The notes under the pieces are model-generated. The model was given only the letters and a program-made list of their open reading frames with translations, was not told the origin of the DNA and ran no database searches. Position numbers and translations under genes: made by a program. From positions 1 to 24,028 of the IMG/VR virus record IMGVR_UViG_3300031707_000172: 24,028 nucleotides of DNA. One strand, given 5' to 3'. Below, in pieces: positions 1 to 6,583 of this stretch. Numbering within the stretch: the stretch's first letter is position 1; every line of letters starts with the position of its first letter. The stretch is from a virus.

Positions 1-192
1 AATAATAAAAACAATAAGTTAACTATGTTGTCCCTCCTAAGAACCTCTGAGTTAACAGAGAAAACAATAATAAAAACAATAAGTTAACTATGTTGTCCCT
101 CCTAAGAACCTCTGAGTTAACAGAGAAAACAATAATAAAAACAATAAGTTAACTATGTTGTCCCTCCTAAGAACCTCTGAGTTAACAGAGAA
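1..192. repeat. Three tandem copies of a 65-bp non-coding repeat
   Basis: Near-identical units start at 1, 66 and 131; the third diverges after about 192. Each unit holds two GTTAAC hexamers (a self-complementary site) about 27 nt apart, and a small hairpin: CTCTG, six-base loop AGTTAA, CAGAG. The window opens exactly at a unit boundary, so more copies may lie upstream. There are no spacers between units, so this is not a CRISPR array. An iteron-like replication or packaging region, or an assembly end, are both possible; nothing here decides between them. Confidence 0.9.
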
Positions 193-275
193 GTTAATTT
201 AAAAACAACTTTCATAGAACAAAATTCTTAAAACACTAATTCTCTTGATAATCTTAAATCCTATAGTCCTTACGG

Positions 276-322
276 TTTTGTCGAGATCAACCTCGGACTA
301 GTGATTTTGTCGAGATCAACCT
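276..322. repeat. 18-bp direct repeat pair
   Basis: The sequence TTTTGTCGAGATCAACCT occurs at 276-293 and again at 305-322, a spacing of 29 bp. The second copy runs on into CCTAAGAAC, a string also found inside each 65-bp unit at 1-192, which suggests the two repeat families are related parts of one regulatory or structural region. Confidence 0.8.
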
Positions 323-369
323 AAGAACAATGTTTAAGTATTTCACATTAAACTAATTCAGATTATACC

Positions 370-541
370 TTATTTCATGTATTTTTTCATAATCGAACCA
401 GGAAGGCCCCAAAGACGCTTTAACCTATCGTGAGCCCATTGGAACTCAAAGTAATTTCTAAATATGGTTTACGGCCCAGCAAATGGCATTGTCATAGGCA
501 GCCGACCAATCAAACGCGCGCCATCTTCGCCAAGGCAATTC
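370..541 (-). pseudogene. Possible decayed C-terminal coding remnant
   Basis: On the minus strand, 541 down to about 461 reads as a Trp-rich peptide (segments such as RAFDWSAAYDNAICWAVNHI) ending in TAG. A neighbouring frame continues at once as FRNYFEFQWAHDRLKRLWGL and closes with GSIMKKYMK and TAA at 370-372. One frameshift near 460-465 would join the two into a natural-looking C-terminus. The block is richer in GC than its surroundings. A 28-residue plus-strand reading from ATG 464 is also open, so the coding interpretation is uncertain. I recognise no family. Confidence 0.27.
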
Positions 542-542
542 T

Positions 543-582
543 ATAATTAAAAATAAAAATGGCGAATCCGCAGACTCGCCAT
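543..582 (-). terminator. Rho-independent terminator of the minus-strand genes
   Basis: Bases 559-565 (ATGGCGA) pair perfectly with 576-582 (TCGCCAT) around a ten-base loop. Read on the minus strand, the stem is followed at once by a T-rich run (rc of 543-558). It lies about 70 bp past the end of the minus-strand gene at 654-1424, as expected for the terminator of that unit. Confidence 0.8.
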
Positions 583-653
583 AAGAAAGATTGTTAATAC
601 CAAATTACATAAGCTGGCATAGGGACTTTCATAACTCCCTTAAAAACTATATA

Positions 654-1424
654 TTATTTTAAGTACGGATTTTTTGGACCTAGGTTTACGCGATTTTCAA
701 CAATATTAATTAAATTTTTTGCAGATTCAGTTTCAGATAAATTAAGTTTCTTTTTTAATGAATTTAGAGCATCTTGTGTCGGCTTATCTAATTTGCCGGT
801 TAATTCTAATGGTTTTAGTAAAAATATTTCACCATTCATAGCCAATTCATTTAATTGTTCTTGTGTTTTAACGGGAAATGATTGTGGTGCTGGTTCTGGT
901 GCTGGTGCTGGTGCTGGTGCTGGTGCTTTTGGTGCAGTTTGATCGGGGATAGATTTTGATGATTCTGATTCGTACGGTAAATTGGCCACGTTTCTATAGA
1001 AGTTTGCGATACCACCATCAACTCGATCTAACGCGTCTTTTACCGTCTTAACATCTAATTGCATAGAAGCCGGCACTTTTAATAGTAATGAATTGGTTGA
1101 TGATACAAACCGTTTAAGATCTTGTGATGCTTCGTCTAATTCTGATCGTCCCATAAGATATCGTGATTGCATATATTTTTCGAAAGAGCGCGCATAGTCT
1201 TTTAAGCTTTGAGCCTCCGGAACGCTTTTTTGCTCTGCATCTTCCCATTTTGTAGACAAGTTATTAAGCCTTATCGATAATTCTTGTAATAATTGGCCTA
1301 AATTATCACCTGGAAATGTCATTGGGCTTTCCTGAGCGATAGCTTTTAGGAAGTTAGAACGATTTCCATAAGACGCTAATCGATAAAACAATTCTACTTT
1401 CTCAGTCAATTTCTTATTTTTCAT
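654..1424 (-). CDS. Unknown phage protein with Ala-Pro linker and possible peptidoglycan-binding-like end
   Basis: This 256-residue protein has no family I can name with confidence. Residues 1-150 are hydrophilic and look mainly helical. An Ala-Pro/Glu-Pro linker follows at about 165-182, encoded by a GGTGCT-type hexamer repeat at 886-927. The last 70 residues contain a segment (GKLDKPTQDALNSLKKKLNL) that loosely resembles the GxxDxxTxxAL pattern of PG_binding_1 modules; this is a weak likeness. The ATG start has an AAGGA site a few bases upstream. No signal peptide or membrane segment is visible. It is the last gene before a good terminator. The two-domain, linker-joined build would suit a virion or lysis-associated protein, but that is inference. 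Confidence 0.75.
   Translation of the reverse strand: MKNKKLTEKVELFYRLASYGNRSNFLKAIAQESPMTFPGDNLGQLLQELSIRLNNLSTKWEDAEQKSVPEAQSLKDYARSFEKYMQSRYLMGRSELDEASQDLKRFVSSTNSLLLKVPASMQLDVKTVKDALDRVDGGIANFYRNVANLPYESESSKSIPDQTAPKAPAPAPAPAPEPAPQSFPVKTQEQLNELAMNGEIFLLKPLELTGKLDKPTQDALNSLKKKLNLSETESAKNLINIVENRVNLGPKNPYLK
886..927. repeat. Hexanucleotide microsatellite encoding an Ala-Pro linker
   Basis: GGTGCT-type hexamers in tandem, with a single variant (GGTTCT), encode the Ala-Pro linker of the minus-strand gene. Such arrays can change length by slippage, so linker length may differ among related phages. Confidence 0.8.
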
Positions 1425-1484
1425 GATTCCTTGTCCATAAGTAATGTCAAAATGCCTAACTTAAATGTTAAAATATTGCTCTGA

Positions 1485-1835
1485 TTATTTAATTAATTGA
1501 TCCCAGTGAAGGTTTTCAACGATATATGACGCTCCCGGTGGCCCAAAATTATTTTTCAATATGCTGGAAATCCCAAGCTTGACAAAGATAACCAAAGAAG
1601 CTACGTTCCTATTTGTTATATTAAAAAAATCTCTTAGCACTAATATTCTAAGATTTTGTAATTTTATTATTTCCGGATAATTTGGGTCAGCAGAAAATCG
1701 ATCATCAAACTCTTGACCAGAGATAGTTTCATGGATATATAACTGCTGTTCTAGTTTTTTCTGGATACCTGGGCTTACATTGTTGGAAAATATTAGGCCT
1801 GATGGTAATGGGATCATGAAGATATATGTTTTCAT
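1485..1835 (-). CDS. Hypothetical protein
   Basis: A 116-residue protein that I do not recognise. It is mixed hydrophobic and polar, with a moderately hydrophobic stretch near residues 80-95 (ASLVIFVKLGISSIL) that could be an amphipathic helix or a weak membrane segment. No clear Shine-Dalgarno site precedes the ATG at 1835. It lies upstream of, and in the same direction as, the gene at 654-1424 with a 60-bp gap, so the two may be co-transcribed from the 1836-1867 divergent interval. The function is unknown. Confidence 0.6.
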   Translation of the reverse strand: MKTYIFMIPLPSGLIFSNNVSPGIQKKLEQQLYIHETISGQEFDDRFSADPNYPEIIKLQNLRILVLRDFFNITNRNVASLVIFVKLGISSILKNNFGPPGASYIVENLHWDQLIK

Positions 1836-1873
1836 GCCGTTAATACTTCAATGTTAAATAAAGGGAGATGTTT

Positions 1874-2452
1874 ATGAATTTTAAAAACAATGAAAATATA
1901 TTTGATTTAATTGAATCATTACATGATAGGATAAATCTAATTGAAAAAGAAATAGATCCACCATTTTTTCATTTTGCATTGCGAGAAGACTTAAAAGATG
2001 ATTTAAGATTTATTCCGACTAAAGGTGAACCACTAGCAACAGGGTATGATGTTAGAGCGGCACAATTAGATAGAAACCCAATTATTATTAAGGCTGGTCA
2101 ATATGCTAAAGTGCCATTAGGGTTTCGATCATATTGTCCAGATGGATGGTATTATCAGCTACATCCACGAAGCAGCTCGTTTGCAAAAAAATACATGCAT
2201 AACCTGATCGGAATTATTGATGAATCATGGGAAGGGATAACAACTTTGGTTGCTCAATATCTTCCAGACGTATGTTCTTTAGGAAAAGACTTAGTTATTA
2301 ATTTTGGTGATCCGATTGCTCAAATTATTCCAGTTAAACGATTAGATGTAACAGTAATTCCATTAAGCAATCAGCAGTATGATGAAAAGTGTATTAGAAG
2401 AAATGCCGTAAGGAAAACCGGCGGATTCGGCTCTACATCAGAAGGTAAATAA
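1874..2452 (+). CDS. dut: dUTP diphosphatase (trimeric dUTPase family)
   Basis: It should hydrolyse dUTP to dUMP and pyrophosphate, keeping uracil out of DNA and feeding thymidylate synthase. In the 192-residue product all five dUTPase motifs are in order: I TGYDVRA (56-62), II HPRSSS (97-102), III GIIDESWEG (113-121), IV GDPIAQII (145-152) and V RKTGGFGSTS (180-189). The motif III aspartate is kept, but the usual Tyr is Trp and the preceding Asp is Ser, which is unusual. A 45-residue N-terminal extension precedes the core. I prefer ATG 1874 to the in-frame ATG at 1868: the AAGGGAG site at 1861-1867 abuts the first but sits 6 nt from the second. The stop overlaps the next ATG by one base (TAATG). 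Confidence 0.93.
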   Translation: MNFKNNENIFDLIESLHDRINLIEKEIDPPFFHFALREDLKDDLRFIPTKGEPLATGYDVRAAQLDRNPIIIKAGQYAKVPLGFRSYCPDGWYYQLHPRSSSFAKKYMHNLIGIIDESWEGITTLVAQYLPDVCSLGKDLVINFGDPIAQIIPVKRLDVTVIPLSNQQYDEKCIRRNAVRKTGGFGSTSEGK

Positions 2453-2997
2453 TGAATTCTAAAGATAAAGAATGTTGGGTTCAAACATTTTCTGGAAAAA
2501 AAATATTTCCATTAAATCCCGAGCCTGATAAAATAGATATATATGATATGGCTCATTCATTATCTAATTTATGTAGATTTAATGGCCATTGTTTAGTATT
2601 TTATTCCATAGCTCAACATTCTGTATTAGTCTCAGATATATGCAAAAAGAAATATAAATTAAAAGGTTTATTGCATGACTGTAGTGAAGCTATTTTAAGC
2701 GATATAGCTAGTCCATTAAAAAAAACATCCATATTTGAACAGTATAGATTATGTGAAAAAAAATATCAGGCGGCAATTTATAAAAAATATGGATTAAGTG
2801 AAGATGAGCCTGACGAAGTTAAATTAGCAGATTTAATTGCCTTATCTACTGAAGCAAGAGATTTATTAGCAGTAATTCATCCTGAATGGGCAGAATATTT
2901 AAATCAATATAGCCCAATGCCAAATAAAATAACACCATTGCCACCAAAACAAGCAAAAGAATTATTTCTAAAAAGATTTAACGAATTAATAAAATGA
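2452..2997 (+). CDS. HD-domain phosphohydrolase, YfbR-like 5'-nucleotidase family
   Basis: A 181-residue protein with the HD metal-binding signature: H56 (in IAQHSVLV), H75-D76 (in LLHDCSEA) and D127 (in LADLIAL), preceded by the DMAHSLSNLCRF motif typical of phage YfbR-like proteins. Members of this family dephosphorylate deoxynucleoside 5'-monophosphates, and in some phages related HD enzymes act on dNTPs. Its coupling to dut by a one-base overlap supports a role in shaping the dNTP pool. The stop overlaps the next gene as ATGA. The exact substrate cannot be read from the sequence. It may also be one of the broader phage HD hydrolases of untested activity. Confidence 0.85.
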   Translation: MNSKDKECWVQTFSGKKIFPLNPEPDKIDIYDMAHSLSNLCRFNGHCLVFYSIAQHSVLVSDICKKKYKLKGLLHDCSEAILSDIASPLKKTSIFEQYRLCEKKYQAAIYKKYGLSEDEPDEVKLADLIALSTEARDLLAVIHPEWAEYLNQYSPMPNKITPLPPKQAKELFLKRFNELIK

Positions 2998-3470
2998 AAA
3001 ATGAATTAGAAATAGACAAATACGGAGATAAGTTTTGGTATAAAAACGGCAAACGACATCGAGAAGATGGTCCTGCTATTGAATATGCCAATGGAGATAA
3101 GGTTTGGTTTAAAAACGGCAAACTACATCGAGAAGATGGTCCTGCTGTTGAAGATGTCAATAGAGATAAGTCTTGGTATAAAAACGGCAAACTACATCGA
3201 GAAGATGGTCCTGCTTGTGAATATGCCAATGGAAATAAGTTTTGGTATAAAAATGGCAAATGTCATCGAGAAGATGGTCCTGCTATTGAATATGCCAATG
3301 GAGATAAGTTTTGGTTTATAAACGGCAAACAACATCGAGAAGATGGTCCTGCCCTTGAAGAAAAGAATGGAACATACTTTGAATATTGGCTTGATGGAAA
3401 ACAATTAAATTTTCCGAATGATATTAGATTGACAAAAGACCAGATGGAATTATATATTGCTTTCATGTGA
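2994..3470 (+). CDS. REDGPA-repeat protein (MORN-variant-like)
   Basis: A 158-residue protein built from five 23-residue repeats of the form DKFWYKNGKxHREDGPAxE (residues 12-126), followed by a distinct tail (TYFEYWLDGKQLNFPNDI, then a short helix). The repeat resembles the short beta-hairpin MORN-variant family found in phages and in YwqK-type proteins; the biochemical role of these is not established. It starts inside the stop codon of the HD gene (ATGA), so translation is probably coupled. The same module, decayed, appears twice at 18704-19099, with close DNA identity in the tail. No signal peptide is seen. Confidence 0.8.
   Translation: MKNELEIDKYGDKFWYKNGKRHREDGPAIEYANGDKVWFKNGKLHREDGPAVEDVNRDKSWYKNGKLHREDGPACEYANGNKFWYKNGKCHREDGPAIEYANGDKFWFINGKQHREDGPALEEKNGTYFEYWLDGKQLNFPNDIRLTKDQMELYIAFM
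3027..3371. repeat. Five tandem 69-bp coding repeats
   Basis: Five 69-bp units, in frame with the REDGPA-repeat gene, share long identical stretches such as CATCGAGAAGATGGTCCTGC. Copy number could change by recombination without breaking the frame. Confidence 0.9.
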
Positions 3471-3479
3471 GGATGAAAA

Positions 3480-3731
3480 ATGAAAAAAGAAAAAAATATA
3501 ATTAAAAAGAAAATGTATTATGATGTGCATATTACAGCTCAATTACCGGCAACACTAATATATCGTATTTTTGCCGAATCACCAGAAGAGGCCGCTGAAA
3601 TGACAAAGAACGCTCATCCAAATGGTGTTAAATACAAATTAGTTGGAAGGAAAGATATAAAGCTAACCGTATATGATGCTGGATGCTCCATGATAAAGCT
3701 AGTTAAAAATCTTGTAGGTATATTGCGATGA
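3480..3731 (+). CDS. Small hypothetical protein
   Basis: An 83-residue basic protein that I do not recognise. After a lysine-rich start it contains a YDVHITAQLPAT strand and an ESPEEAAEMTKNA helix, a beta-alpha pattern common in small phage proteins of unknown function. An AGG-containing site lies a few bases upstream of the ATG, next to the preceding stop. Its stop overlaps the SET gene as ATGA, so the two are probably translated together; a link to the methyltransferase is possible but not shown. Confidence 0.7.
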   Translation: MKKEKNIIKKKMYYDVHITAQLPATLIYRIFAESPEEAAEMTKNAHPNGVKYKLVGRKDIKLTVYDAGCSMIKLVKNLVGILR

Positions 3732-4213
3732 GTAGTGTTTTTAATAGAAATCTTATAATAATTGAAACGGCAAATGGTAATGGTGTCAATACATTGGTTG
3801 ATGTCCCGGCAAAAACAATTATATTTGAATTTAAAGGTGATTTTTTTACACGAGATACTTTAAAACATGACCAATCATATACTTTGCAAATTGGGAAAAA
3901 TAAGTTTCTTGGCCCGTCAGGAGGATTTGATGACTATATTAATCACAGCTGCAATCCAAACTGCGGCCTTGTGATTGTTGGCTCTAGAGCATTCTTATTG
4001 TCACTTTATGTTATTAAAGCAGATACGGAAATAACATTTGATTATTCAACATCATCAAATGATACGCTTGAACAATGGCAAATGAATTGTAAATGTGGCC
4101 AATTTTGTTGTCGCAAAATTATTAGCGGTTATCAATATCTGAACAAAACAATTAAAGAAAAATATCAAAAACTTGATGTTGTTCCATCCTATATAATAAA
4201 AGAGCATGGTTAG
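3728..4213 (+). CDS. SET-domain protein-lysine methyltransferase
   Basis: A 161-residue protein with the core of a SET domain: the pseudoknot motif NHSCNPNC (72-79), then EITFDY (101-106) with the conserved catalytic-site tyrosine, and a post-SET cysteine cluster CxCxxxxC (C121, C123, C128) which with C79 would bind one zinc. SET enzymes transfer methyl from S-adenosylmethionine to lysine side chains. The N-terminus (NGNGVNTLVDVPAKTIIFEF) matches the usual first strands of short SET proteins. There is no targeting domain, so the substrate is open: host ribosomal or nucleoid proteins or a phage protein. It overlaps the upstream gene by ATGA and is directly abutted downstream by a homing endonuclease. 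Confidence 0.88.
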   Translation: MSSVFNRNLIIIETANGNGVNTLVDVPAKTIIFEFKGDFFTRDTLKHDQSYTLQIGKNKFLGPSGGFDDYINHSCNPNCGLVIVGSRAFLLSLYVIKADTEITFDYSTSSNDTLEQWQMNCKCGQFCCRKIISGYQYLNKTIKEKYQKLDVVPSYIIKEHG

Positions 4214-5056
4214 ATGATATTGACCGATATATCTAATTTTAAACAATTTTCGCATGTAGCCAATAATCGCCTTAATAAGTATACTAAAAATGAACAATAT
4301 TTCTCTAAAATTAACTCAGAAGACAAAGCGTATTTTTTAGGATGGATTGCCTCGGATGGACATATAAGACGAAAAAGGTTTACTATTAAATTAAAATATG
4401 ATGATAGTTATGTTCTTGAAGTTTTTAGTAAGTCATTAAGTTCTAATTTGCCAGTTCATTGTAAAAAATATAATAATAAAGAATGGGGCATATTAGACGT
4501 TAGCTCAATTGCCATGACAAAAGATATAATTAAAGCGTTGTCAATATCTTTTGGAAAAAAAGATTCTACTATATCTATGCCTAAATTAAACAATAAACTT
4601 AAATGGTGCTTTCTTAGAGGGTTGTTTGAGGGGGATGGCCATATACGTAAGTTTAATAATAAAATTAAAAGACCACGTATAATAATTTCATCTGTTTCAA
4701 ATCAAATGAAGATTGATATTAAAAATTTTTGTAATTTGTTTGGAATAGATAGCTGTATACCAAAAAATAATAAATCCATTCAAATTAGCGGTAGACACTC
4801 CATTAAATTCATTGGTTATGTCTATGATAAATGCAATGACCTAAAATTAGAAAGAAAATATAACGAGTGCATGAGCTGGATAAATAACTGGAAACCAAAA
4901 ACGCGCAAACTAAATATTGAAATTGCCGATGAAATACGATTATTAAAATCATCTGGAATTAAAATAAAAAATCTTAGCAAAATGTTTCACGTAAATAATT
5001 CTTCCATACATAACATATTAAATAATAAATCATACAAACCCAAGGAGCTTAGTTAA
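4214..5056 (+). CDS. Free-standing LAGLIDADG homing endonuclease
   Basis: A 280-residue protein with two LAGLIDADG helices, FLGWIASDG (41-49) and FLRGLFEGDG (133-142), both keeping the catalytic acid. The C-terminal 40 residues look like a resolvase-type helix-turn-helix (ADEIRLLKSSG, then MFHVNNSSIHNIL) that would add DNA specificity. Such enzymes cut a cognate intronless or empty site and spread by homing. The ATG follows the SET gene stop (TAG) with no gap and no Shine-Dalgarno site of its own, which implies re-initiation after SET translation. The ribosome site of the next gene (AAGGAG near 5043) lies in its 3' end, so the insertion leaves both neighbours expressible. Confidence 0.9.
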   Translation: MILTDISNFKQFSHVANNRLNKYTKNEQYFSKINSEDKAYFLGWIASDGHIRRKRFTIKLKYDDSYVLEVFSKSLSSNLPVHCKKYNNKEWGILDVSSIAMTKDIIKALSISFGKKDSTISMPKLNNKLKWCFLRGLFEGDGHIRKFNNKIKRPRIIISSVSNQMKIDIKNFCNLFGIDSCIPKNNKSIQISGRHSIKFIGYVYDKCNDLKLERKYNECMSWINNWKPKTRKLNIEIADEIRLLKSSGIKIKNLSKMFHVNNSSIHNILNNKSYKPKELS

Positions 5057-5059
5057 CAT

Positions 5060-5713
5060 ATGCTGCATTTTTATGTGCTGGATTTAGAGACGACCGGTTT
5101 AAATTCCCAGTTGAATGAAATTACCGAAATATCAATAATTAGATGTTCCGATAAAGTTCAATTAACGGAAATGGTAAAATGCGATTATCCAGAAAGGGCT
5201 AGTTATGACGCCCTCAGATTAACAAATAAAACAATTGATGATTTGAAAAAAGGGCTTTCAAAATCTGATGTCATAAATAAAGTTAATCGTTTTTTTGAGC
5301 AAGATGGTCAGGCCCCAAATGCAAGATGTATCATTGGACATAACATAATATCATTCGATAAACGTTTTTTGCATAATCTATGGGGATCAAAAGATAAAGA
5401 GTTTCCTGCAGACCTGTATTTAGATACCATTAAGATGACCCAAGAATATCTTAAATCGCCAATTGGTCAACAAACGCAATTAATTAAAACCGCAACTGGT
5501 AGAACAGCCGTAAATCTTCATGCCTGCTGCGATATGATGAAAATTAGAAAATTTGCTGAAAAACACTCTGCTATTTCTGATACCCGCAATACTTACCTTT
5601 TATGGAATGATTTGATTAAAAATAAAGGCGTCGATCATTTGCCATTGATAAAAAATCATCCGCATAGAACACCAAAAGAAGAAGATAATTCAGAGTTCGA
5701 TGCCCAGGAATAA
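5060..5713 (+). CDS. DEDDh-family 3'-5' exonuclease (DnaQ-like)
   Basis: The 217-residue protein carries the three exonuclease motifs: ExoI LDLETTGL (D8, E10), ExoII IGHNIISFDKRFL (D100) and ExoIII HSAISD (H169, D174). These residues bind two metal ions that remove 3' nucleotides. Proteins of this size in phages serve as stand-alone proofreading or DNA/RNA-trimming nucleases. The last 30 residues are charged and probably disordered. It starts 3 bp after the homing endonuclease and overlaps the next gene by 14 bp. No polymerase lies in the window, so partnership with one is only inferred. Confidence 0.9.
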   Translation: MLHFYVLDLETTGLNSQLNEITEISIIRCSDKVQLTEMVKCDYPERASYDALRLTNKTIDDLKKGLSKSDVINKVNRFFEQDGQAPNARCIIGHNIISFDKRFLHNLWGSKDKEFPADLYLDTIKMTQEYLKSPIGQQTQLIKTATGRTAVNLHACCDMMKIRKFAEKHSAISDTRNTYLLWNDLIKNKGVDHLPLIKNHPHRTPKEEDNSEFDAQE

Positions 5714-6365
5714 AGCTTTAGGAATTGAACGATTATATGATAGGATATATAAAAAAATATTATTAGTAGAGTCTTATTCAAGATACGAAAATCTTAGCGA
5801 TATCATCAGATTATGCCGATTAAAACCATCAATAATGCTAAAGTCCAAACGCTTGCCAACAAATTATAAACTTGATAATAAGTGGTTTGATGAGTTCGGT
5901 AATTCTCTTAATATTTCTGAAGATAAAAAAGTAAGTATAATTTTTGATGATTTAAGTATAGATAGAAAAAGAATTATTTGCACCGACTTATATCATAATT
6001 TACCTATTTATAAAATTGCAAAAATAAGTAAATTATTATATGTGGCATTAGGAAAAGATGAGGATATATTTACAGATAATATCGTTTTCGCACTCTTGGG
6101 TATTGATAATTTTTTAAGAACTTATTACGTTTATAATAATAAAATTAATATATGCTCACCGCTTAATCTTGGACTTGAGACTTTAACACTTATTGTGCAG
6201 AATAAAAATGTTCAGTTTTTTATTGAGCAAAAAATCGAAGGGTTTGTTATGTTCCCTTGTCAAAAACAAAAGGGGTGGCTAACTGTATATCCGCCTCACG
6301 AAATGGTTATGGAAATTATAAATCGTGAAAGTGGTTTAATTAACAAAATATTAAAAGGAGGATAA
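5700..6365 (+). CDS. Hypothetical protein
   Basis: A 221-residue protein that I cannot place in a family. It begins with a basic helical region, has a central hydrophobic segment (LPIYKIAKISKLLYVALG) and ends in a mixed alpha/beta part. No Walker, zinc or nuclease motif is visible. The ATG lies inside the last codons of the exonuclease gene, indicating translational coupling, and its 3' end carries the AAAGGAGG site that serves the IF-1 gene. Confidence 0.7.
   Translation: MPRNKALGIERLYDRIYKKILLVESYSRYENLSDIIRLCRLKPSIMLKSKRLPTNYKLDNKWFDEFGNSLNISEDKKVSIIFDDLSIDRKRIICTDLYHNLPIYKIAKISKLLYVALGKDEDIFTDNIVFALLGIDNFLRTYYVYNNKINICSPLNLGLETLTLIVQNKNVQFFIEQKIEGFVMFPCQKQKGWLTVYPPHEMVMEIINRESGLINKILKGG
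6354..6361 (+). promoter_or_regulatory. Strong ribosome binding site for IF-1
   Basis: AAAGGAGG matches the 16S anti-Shine-Dalgarno sequence almost fully and sits 9 nt before ATG 6371. It is the strongest such site seen in the window. Confidence 0.85.
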
Positions 6366-6370
6366 TTTAT

Positions 6371-6583
6371 ATGGCGGATATGTTAGAATTTGAGGGAGAG
6401 GTCGTAGATTCATCTAAGGGGCTGTTTAATGTAAAGGTTAGCGATTCTCATGTTATAACGTGTACACTTGCTGGCCGTATTAGAATGAACAGCGTTAAAA
6501 TATTAATCGGTGATAAAGTAAAAGTTGAAATCTCTCCATATGATACAACAAAAGGACGAATTGTTTATAGAAAACGAGAGTAG
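6371..6583 (+). CDS. infA: Translation initiation factor IF-1
   Basis: A 70-residue protein (bacterial IF-1 is usually about 72) with the full S1/OB-fold pattern of IF-1: LEFEGEVVDS, FNVKVSDSHVITCTLAGRIR, and the hallmark block ILIGDKVKVEISPYD followed by TTKGRIVYRKRE. IF-1 binds the 30S A site and works with IF-2 and IF-3 in start-codon selection. A very strong Shine-Dalgarno site, AAAGGAGG at 6354-6361 with 9-nt spacing, implies high expression. The sequence is clearly IF-1 rather than a general S1-domain protein. A nuclease gene begins directly after its stop. Whether it replaces or modulates host IF-1 cannot be told from sequence. Confidence 0.93.
   Translation: MADMLEFEGEVVDSSKGLFNVKVSDSHVITCTLAGRIRMNSVKILIGDKVKVEISPYDTTKGRIVYRKRE

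Larger units (their letters stand above)
196..653. other. Non-coding stretch before the first gene
   Basis: No complete gene is visible here. The interval holds the 18-bp direct repeat pair, a GC-richer block at about 395-540 that may be a coding remnant, and a minus-strand terminator at about 543-582. I looked for a tRNA in the GC-richer block and did not find a cloverleaf. Confidence 0.6.

Noticed and set aside
1-192. CRISPR array
   Set aside because: Units are 65 bp, directly joined, with no variable spacers and no cas genes nearby.
25-199. Short leader-peptide genes in each 65-bp repeat (starting MLSLLRTSELTEK)
   Set aside because: There is no ribosome site before the ATGs, and the unit length is not a multiple of three, so the frames arise from the repeat itself.
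391-540. tRNA gene
   Set aside because: A GGTTCGA-like string is present on the minus strand, but no acceptor, D or anticodon arms can be paired around it.
2978-3466. Repeat-rich minus-strand and alternate-frame readings across the REDGPA gene
   Set aside because: They are shadows caused by the 69-bp repeat; the plus-strand frame has the ATGA coupling and the recognised repeat.
4214-5056. Group I intron around the LAGLIDADG gene
   Set aside because: Both neighbours are complete, separate genes, and there is no non-coding room for intron RNA.
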